Source of the DNA: Burkholderiales bacterium GJ-E10
Lineage (GTDB): Bacteria; Pseudomonadota; Gammaproteobacteria; Burkholderiales; Burkholderiaceae_F
Reading direction: 5' to 3'
NCBI GenBank assembly: GCA_000828975.1
Contig: AP014683.1
Coordinates: 1,817,700-1,881,699 of the forward strand
Length of the DNA: 64,000 bases
In this document: piece by piece, positions 59,047 through 64,000 of the stretch
Position numbering within the stretch: the first letter of the stretch is position 1
Layout: each line of letters opens with the position of its first letter
Translations under genes and position numbers: made by a program
The notes under the pieces: model-generated
The model's input: only the letters and a program-made list of their open reading frames with translations
Told to the model about the DNA's origin: nothing
Database searches by the model: none

Positions 59047-60434
59047 GCCAGTGTTTCCTCGACCAGCGGATGCGCGCCGATGTCGGCACCGAAGCCGATC
59101 CAGCCATCTTCGCGCCAGACGATGTCCAGCCCGTGCCCGTGCAGTTGCACCCGCTCGATCAGCAGCCGCGTGATGCGCTGCTGCTCGGCGGGGAACAACT
59201 GCGCCCACACGTCGCCGATGCGCTGCATTGCCACCACCACCTGCGCTTCGTCGAGCGTGCGACCTGCGGGGTGTTGCTGGCAGGCGCGCCAGACCGCGAT
59301 CAGCATCTGTGGGGCCGAGAGCGCCGCGTGAATTTGCGCCAGCACCGCGTTCTCGATTTCGGCGGCGGGCAGATGACCCACGTCCGACGCACCGGGCGAC
59401 AGGGTCGCGCCCGCATTGCGCCGCTTGTGCAGGTAGGGGACGTAGTAGCGGTACTGCCGCCCGTTCTTCTTTTTGACGAAGGAATGCAGCATGCGTTGCC
59501 CGTCGGGCGCGAACAGCAGGCCCGCCAGCAGCGCCGGATGCTTGGCGGCGTGCTCGCGCGGCGCTTGCTTGCGCCGTTCGATGAAGGCATGCGCCGCGTC
59601 CCACAGACCTTGCGGGACGATCGCTTCGTGCTGGGCGGGATACCAGGTGCCGTGGTTGCGGATCTCGCCCAGGTAGATGCGGTTGCGCAGCAGCGCGAAG
59701 ATGTACTGCTGGTCGATGGGCCGTCCCGCGCGTTCGCGCCCGGTCTGCGTCACCCACGCCTTGGTGGTATGGCCTTCGATGTCCAGTTCGCGCACCAGCC
59801 GCGCCGCCGAGCCATGCTCGGCGTAGCGCCGGAAGATGTCGCGCACCAGCGCCGCCTCGCGTTCGTTGACGACGAGCTTGCGCTCGATCACGTCGTATCC
59901 CAGGGGTGGCACCCCGCCCATCCACATGCCCTTGGCCTTGCTGGCGGCGATCTTGTCGCGAATGCGCTCGCCCGTCACCTCGCGCTCGAACTGCGCGAAG
60001 GACAGCAGGATGTTGAGCGTGAGCCGCCCCATCGAGGTCGTGGTGTTGAACTGCTGGGTGACGGAGACGAAGGACACGCCGTTGCGGTCGAACACCTCGA
60101 CCAGCTTGGCGAAGTCCGGCAGGCTGCGGGTGAGCCGGTCGATCTTGTAGACGACGACGGTGTCGACCTTCCCGGCTTCGATGTCGGCCAGCAGCCGGTG
60201 CAGTGCGGGGCGATCCATGTTGCCGCCGGAGTAGCCGCCGTCGTCGTATCCGTCGCCGACCGCGATCCAGCCTTCGTGCCGCTGACTGGCGATGAAGGCG
60301 AGGCCCGCGTCGCGCTGCGCTTCTAGGCTGTTGTATTCCTGATCCAACCCCTCGTCAGTGGACTTGCGGGTGTAGACGGCGCAACGCTTCTTCGGCGTGA
60401 CCGGCGGCAGCGGGTTGGCGCGCGGCGAACTCAT
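59043..60434 (-). CDS. large serine recombinase (probable prophage integrase)
   Basis: A 463-residue serine recombinase. The resolvase N-terminal domain has the nucleophile Ser25 (YTRKSTDEG), VVYKIDRLTRSLPDF and FAQFEREVTGERIRDK. A recombinase domain follows (KGMWMGGVPPLGYDV) and a zinc-beta-ribbon-like region lies near residues 300-350, but without the usual four cysteines. No tyrosine integrase is visible, so it is the best integrase candidate. It overlaps DUF2924 and the helper by 4 bases each. Confidence 0.92.
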   Translation of the reverse strand: MSSPRANPLPPVTPKKRCAVYTRKSTDEGLDQEYNSLEAQRDAGLAFIASQRHEGWIAVGDGYDDGGYSGGNMDRPALHRLLADIEAGKVDTVVVYKIDRLTRSLPDFAKLVEVFDRNGVSFVSVTQQFNTTTSMGRLTLNILLSFAQFEREVTGERIRDKIAASKAKGMWMGGVPPLGYDVIERKLVVNEREAALVRDIFRRYAEHGSAARLVRELDIEGHTTKAWVTQTGRERAGRPIDQQYIFALLRNRIYLGEIRNHGTWYPAQHEAIVPQGLWDAAHAFIERRKQAPREHAAKHPALLAGLLFAPDGQRMLHSFVKKKNGRQYRYYVPYLHKRRNAGATLSPGASDVGHLPAAEIENAVLAQIHAALSAPQMLIAVWRACQQHPAGRTLDEAQVVVAMQRIGDVWAQLFPAEQQRITRLLIERVQLHGHGLDIVWREDGWIGFGADIGAHPLVEETLA

Positions 60435-60901
60435 GCCGTCACCTTCTTCGATGCCGGCGCCTTGACGCCGAAGAACACCGGGCCGGACCAGTGGCTGCCG
60501 GTGATGTGGCCTGCAATCGCGGACAGGCTCTTGAAGCGTTGCCCTTGGTACTCGAAGTCGTTCGAGCCCCGCACCAGCACGCGATGCTCGACGTCGTCGT
60601 AGATGCGCGTGAGGATGGTTCCGGGCAGCAGGCGCTGACTGTCGCCGCGCAGTTGCTTGGGCAGGATGCCGGTTTCGCCGACTTCCTCGAGCTTCTTACG
60701 CAGCGAGGGTTTCAGGCCGCCGAAGGCGCGCTCCTGAATCCGGTAGGCCAGTCGGCTTTCCAGCCAGCCACGATGATGGTGGCCGGGCCGTTCGTCGAAA
60801 TGCTCGTCCCATAGTTTCCAGAGATCATCCATCGAGAGATGGGGAAGACCGGCAACCTGGGCGGCGACCGAGGTGGTGGTGGATGGTGCGTGTGCCGTCA
60901 T
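60431..60901 (-). CDS. DUF2924 domain protein
   Basis: A 156-residue protein matching DUF2924 (LSMDDLWKLWDEHFDERPGH, WLESRLAYRIQERAFGG, LPGTILTRIYDDVEHRVLVR, FKSLSAIAGHITGSHWSGPV). The family is almost always encoded just before a serine recombinase. Role unknown. The start at 60901 is chosen because it overlaps the preceding gene by 4 bases. Confidence 0.9.
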   Translation of the reverse strand: MTAHAPSTTTSVAAQVAGLPHLSMDDLWKLWDEHFDERPGHHHRGWLESRLAYRIQERAFGGLKPSLRKKLEEVGETGILPKQLRGDSQRLLPGTILTRIYDDVEHRVLVRGSNDFEYQGQRFKSLSAIAGHITGSHWSGPVFFGVKAPASKKVTA

Positions 60902-61113
60902 GGGCGAACTCCGTGGTGGTGATCGGGGTTCGCATTCACGCGCTGTTGGCCGGAGAAGCCAAGGCGAACGCACTCGCTGTTTTCGATGGTGTGGCTGGAC
61001 GGTCGGGCGCGCAGACGCAGTAGCGCGGCGGCCAACAGATCGGCGATTTCCTGATGCGCGTGCCGTGGACGGTCAGAAGGCGGGGAAATGGAGATGGGTT
61101 CGAGTTCTGTCAT
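60898..61113 (-). CDS. small protein of the DUF2924-recombinase module
   Basis: A 71-residue protein (MTELEPISISPPSDRPRHAH...) with the segment HQEIADLLAAALLRLRAR that recurs in small genes preceding DUF2924. Function unknown. It is the outermost prophage gene on this side. Confidence 0.75.
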   Translation of the reverse strand: MTELEPISISPPSDRPRHAHQEIADLLAAALLRLRARPSSHTIENSECVRLGFSGQQRVNANPDHHHGVRP

Positions 61114-61316
61114 GGTAGGCGTTCCGATGGAAAACACTGCTCATGCTAGAAACCGAGGGCACTTCGCGTAACGTGATTTAGCGGGGATGCGCGGGAGAAC
61201 GATCAGAACCTGAGTGCGGGAACGTCCTTGATCCAACCGCAAGCTTTCCGAAGACGACTGCACGGAGATGTCACAGATCGGTTGGACAACCTTTGATGCC
61301 CAAGCCGATCCCTTAC
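61114..61316. other. intergenic junction between prophage and mer operon
   Basis: This 203-base stretch contains no gene that I can support. It should hold the promoter of the recombinase module and, if the recombinase is the integrase, one attachment site. I found no sequence shared with the other prophage end near 21338. Confidence 0.5.
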
Positions 61317-61724
61317 CTAGCAGCAATGCAGGGCAGCGATCAGCGGACAAGACACGTTGCCTTGGTGCGCGCCGCACTCACCGACCAGCTTGGATAGGGC
61401 TGCCTCGATCCGGGTCAGGTCCGACAGCTTGGCGCGCACGTCGTTGAGCCGCAGGGCAGCCAGTTGCGCTGCCTCGCTGCAATGGGTGCCGTCTTCCAGC
61501 TTCAGCAGCTCACCGATCTCGTCGAGACTGAAGCCCAGGCGCTGGGCCGACTTCACAAACATCACCCGCGCCACGTCGGCCCCACCGTAGCGGCGGATGC
61601 TGCCATAGGGCCGGTCCGGTTCCAGCAGCAGGCCCTTGCGCTGGTAGAAGCGGATCGTCTCGACATTGACCCCGGCCGCCTTGGCGAAGGCCCCGATGGT
61701 CAGGTTCTCCAGATTGTCTTCCAT
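61317..61724 (-). CDS. merR: mercury-responsive regulator MerR
   Basis: A 135-residue MerR. N-terminal winged helix ([20 protein letters not shown]) and the Hg(II) site cysteines in [18 protein letters not shown] and NVSCPL. It represses and, with Hg(II), activates the divergent merT promoter by twisting its long spacer. The C-terminus (IAALHCC) is about nine residues shorter than the Tn501 protein and ends in an extra cysteine pair. Confidence 0.95.
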   Translation of the reverse strand: MEDNLENLTIGAFAKAAGVNVETIRFYQRKGLLLEPDRPYGSIRRYGGADVARVMFVKSAQRLGFSLDEIGELLKLEDGTHCSEAAQLAALRLNDVRAKLSDLTRIEAALSKLVGECGAHQGNVSCPLIAALHCC

Positions 61725-61729
61725 TTCGC

Positions 61730-61760
61730 TTGACTCCGTACTTGACTACGGAAGTAACGT
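61730..61760 (+). promoter_or_regulatory. mer promoter/operator
   Basis: -35 TTGACT (61730-61735), a 19-base spacer and -10 TAACGT (61755-61760). The spacer holds the MerR dyad CCGTA-CTTGAC-TACGG. The over-long 19-base spacer is the hallmark of MerR-activated promoters. The divergent merR promoter overlaps it. Confidence 0.92.
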
Positions 61761-61795
61761 TACCGTACCAAGCGAAATCTTGAAAGGAGAACCGC

Positions 61796-62146
61796 ATGTC
61801 GGAACCGCAGAATGGGCGTGGCGCGCTCGCTGCTGGCGGGCTGGCCGCCATCCTCGCTTCAACCTGCTGCCTCGGGCCACTGGTTCTGGTCGGACTGGGC
61901 TTTAGCGGGGCTTGGATCGGCAACTTAACCGCGCTGGAACCGTACCGGCCTTTCTTCATCGGCGCGGCGCTGATCGCCCTCTTCTTCGCCTGGCGGCGCA
62001 TCTTTCGGCCGGTGCAAGCCTGCAAGCCGGGCGAGGTGTGCGCGACTCCACAGGTTCGCACCGCCTACAAGCTGATTTTCTGGATCGTGGCTGCACTGGT
62101 CGTGGTCGCGCTTGGTTTCCCCTATGTGTTGCCTTTCTTCTACTGA
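61796..62146 (+). CDS. merT: mercuric ion transport protein MerT
   Basis: A 116-residue inner-membrane protein with three hydrophobic segments. The CC pair in ASTCCLGPL lies in the first segment, and the cytoplasmic loop cysteines are in VQACKPGEVC. It takes Hg(II) from MerP and passes it to MerA. AAGGAG precedes the start. Confidence 0.95.
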   Translation: MSEPQNGRGALAAGGLAAILASTCCLGPLVLVGLGFSGAWIGNLTALEPYRPFFIGAALIALFFAWRRIFRPVQACKPGEVCATPQVRTAYKLIFWIVAALVVVALGFPYVLPFFY

Positions 62147-62159
62147 ACAGGAGTTAGCC

Positions 62160-62435
62160 ATGAAGAACTTGCTTGCCGCCGTCGCCCTGGCCGCCGTCGT
62201 GGCCCCCGCGTGGGCCGCCACGCAAACCGTCACGCTGTCCGTTCCCGGCATGACCTGCGCCGCCTGTCCGATCACCGTCAAGAAGGCGCTCTCAAAAGTC
62301 GAGGGCGTCAGCCACGTGGACGTAACCTTCGAGAAGCGCCAAGCGGTCGTGACCTTCGACGACGCCAAGACCAGCGTTCAAAAGCTGACCCAGGCGACCG
62401 AAGACGCGGGCTACCCGTCCAGCGTCAAGCGCTGA
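62160..62435 (+). CDS. merP: periplasmic mercury-binding protein MerP
   Basis: A 91-residue protein with a cleavable signal peptide (MKNLLAAVALAAVVAPAWA) and one heavy-metal-associated domain with Hg site GMTCAACP. It delivers Hg(II) to MerT or MerC. CAGGAG lies 6 bases before the ATG. Confidence 0.95.
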   Translation: MKNLLAAVALAAVVAPAWAATQTVTLSVPGMTCAACPITVKKALSKVEGVSHVDVTFEKRQAVVTFDDAKTSVQKLTQATEDAGYPSSVKR

Positions 62436-62450
62436 ATGTGTACTGGCGCT

Positions 62451-64000
<1,550 letters not shown>

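Larger units (their letters stand above)
21342..61113 (-). mobile_element. HK97-type siphovirus prophage
   Basis: Nearly all genes read leftward, in the order integration module, early/replication genes, methyltransferases, terminase, portal, protease, capsid, tail, lysis. The terminase-portal-protease-capsid order with an HK97-fold capsid and a long tape measure indicates a siphovirus. Structural genes appear intact, so it may be inducible. Exact attachment sites were not found; the borders given are the outermost phage-like genes. Confidence 0.88.

Noticed and set aside
21338-61316. Attachment sites attL/attR
   Set aside because: Comparison by eye of the sequences outside the outermost prophage genes found no shared core; serine integrase cores can be too short to see this way.

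Overview
The window is high-GC DNA from a proteobacterium, probably a betaproteobacterium. This is judged from codon use, the Mer and Ars protein types and the phage gene families; no rRNA, tRNA or housekeeping gene is present to settle it. Everything visible is accessory DNA in four blocks. (1) 1-7137, leftward: an arsenic-resistance cluster transcribed arsR, arsC, a protein-tyrosine phosphatase, arsD, arsA, a second arsC, acr3, an ECF sigma factor, an ArsP-type permease, a small CxxC thioredoxin-like protein and a rhodanese cut by the window edge. (2) 7327-21337, rightward: a defence operon with a WYL regulator, a GmrSD-like DUF262/DUF1524 nuclease, hsdM, hsdS, hsdR and an HrgA/COG2958 putative nuclease. 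A 3461-bp IS21-family element (11578-15038) splits hsdM. It has 38-bp terminal inverted repeats and a 5-bp target duplication, and removing it plus one duplication copy restores an open 797-codon hsdM. The element carries istA, istB and two extra ORFs. (3) About 21342-61113, mostly leftward: a complete-looking HK97-type siphovirus prophage. (4) 61317-64000: a mercury-resistance operon, merR diverging from merT-merP-merC-merA, with merA running off the window. 

The prophage reads from right to left. The integration module (small ORF, DUF2924 protein, serine recombinase, helper) ends at a strong terminator. A short intergenic region with three identical 9-bp sites at 23-bp intervals follows, then an early operon (HTH protein, unknown proteins, GIY-YIG protein, ATPase, P63C protein, PD-(D/E)XK nuclease, AlpA-like HTH, P4-type primase-helicase, RuvC-like resolvase, AntA/AntB antirepressor). 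Next come two ParB-like/DNA methyltransferase fusions and three small rightward genes. The late operon comprises HNH, small and large terminase, portal, S49 protease, capsid, connectors, tail proteins, tape measure, tail tip, and a lysis cassette of lysozyme, holin-like protein and Rz/Rz1. Late genes are tightly coupled by ATGA stop/start overlaps, with intrinsic terminators placed just before the capsid and major tail protein genes. No CI-like repressor was recognised. 

Three insertions stand out within the late operon. A GT-B glycosyltransferase gene sits between the tape measure and a DUF2460 tail gene, overlapping both. A PrlF/YhaV toxin-antitoxin pair lies on the opposite strand between the HK97-gp10 and DUF3168 genes, flanked by 36-bp direct repeats. 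A PLD-like protein with an altered HKD motif sits just ahead of the lysozyme. A 37-38 bp sequence occurs three times, each time ahead of a small phage gene. 

Broadly, the prophage lies between a defence operon already broken by an insertion sequence and a metal-resistance operon, the layout expected of a genomic island. Functions are assigned by recognising protein families in the translated sequence; no database search was run.
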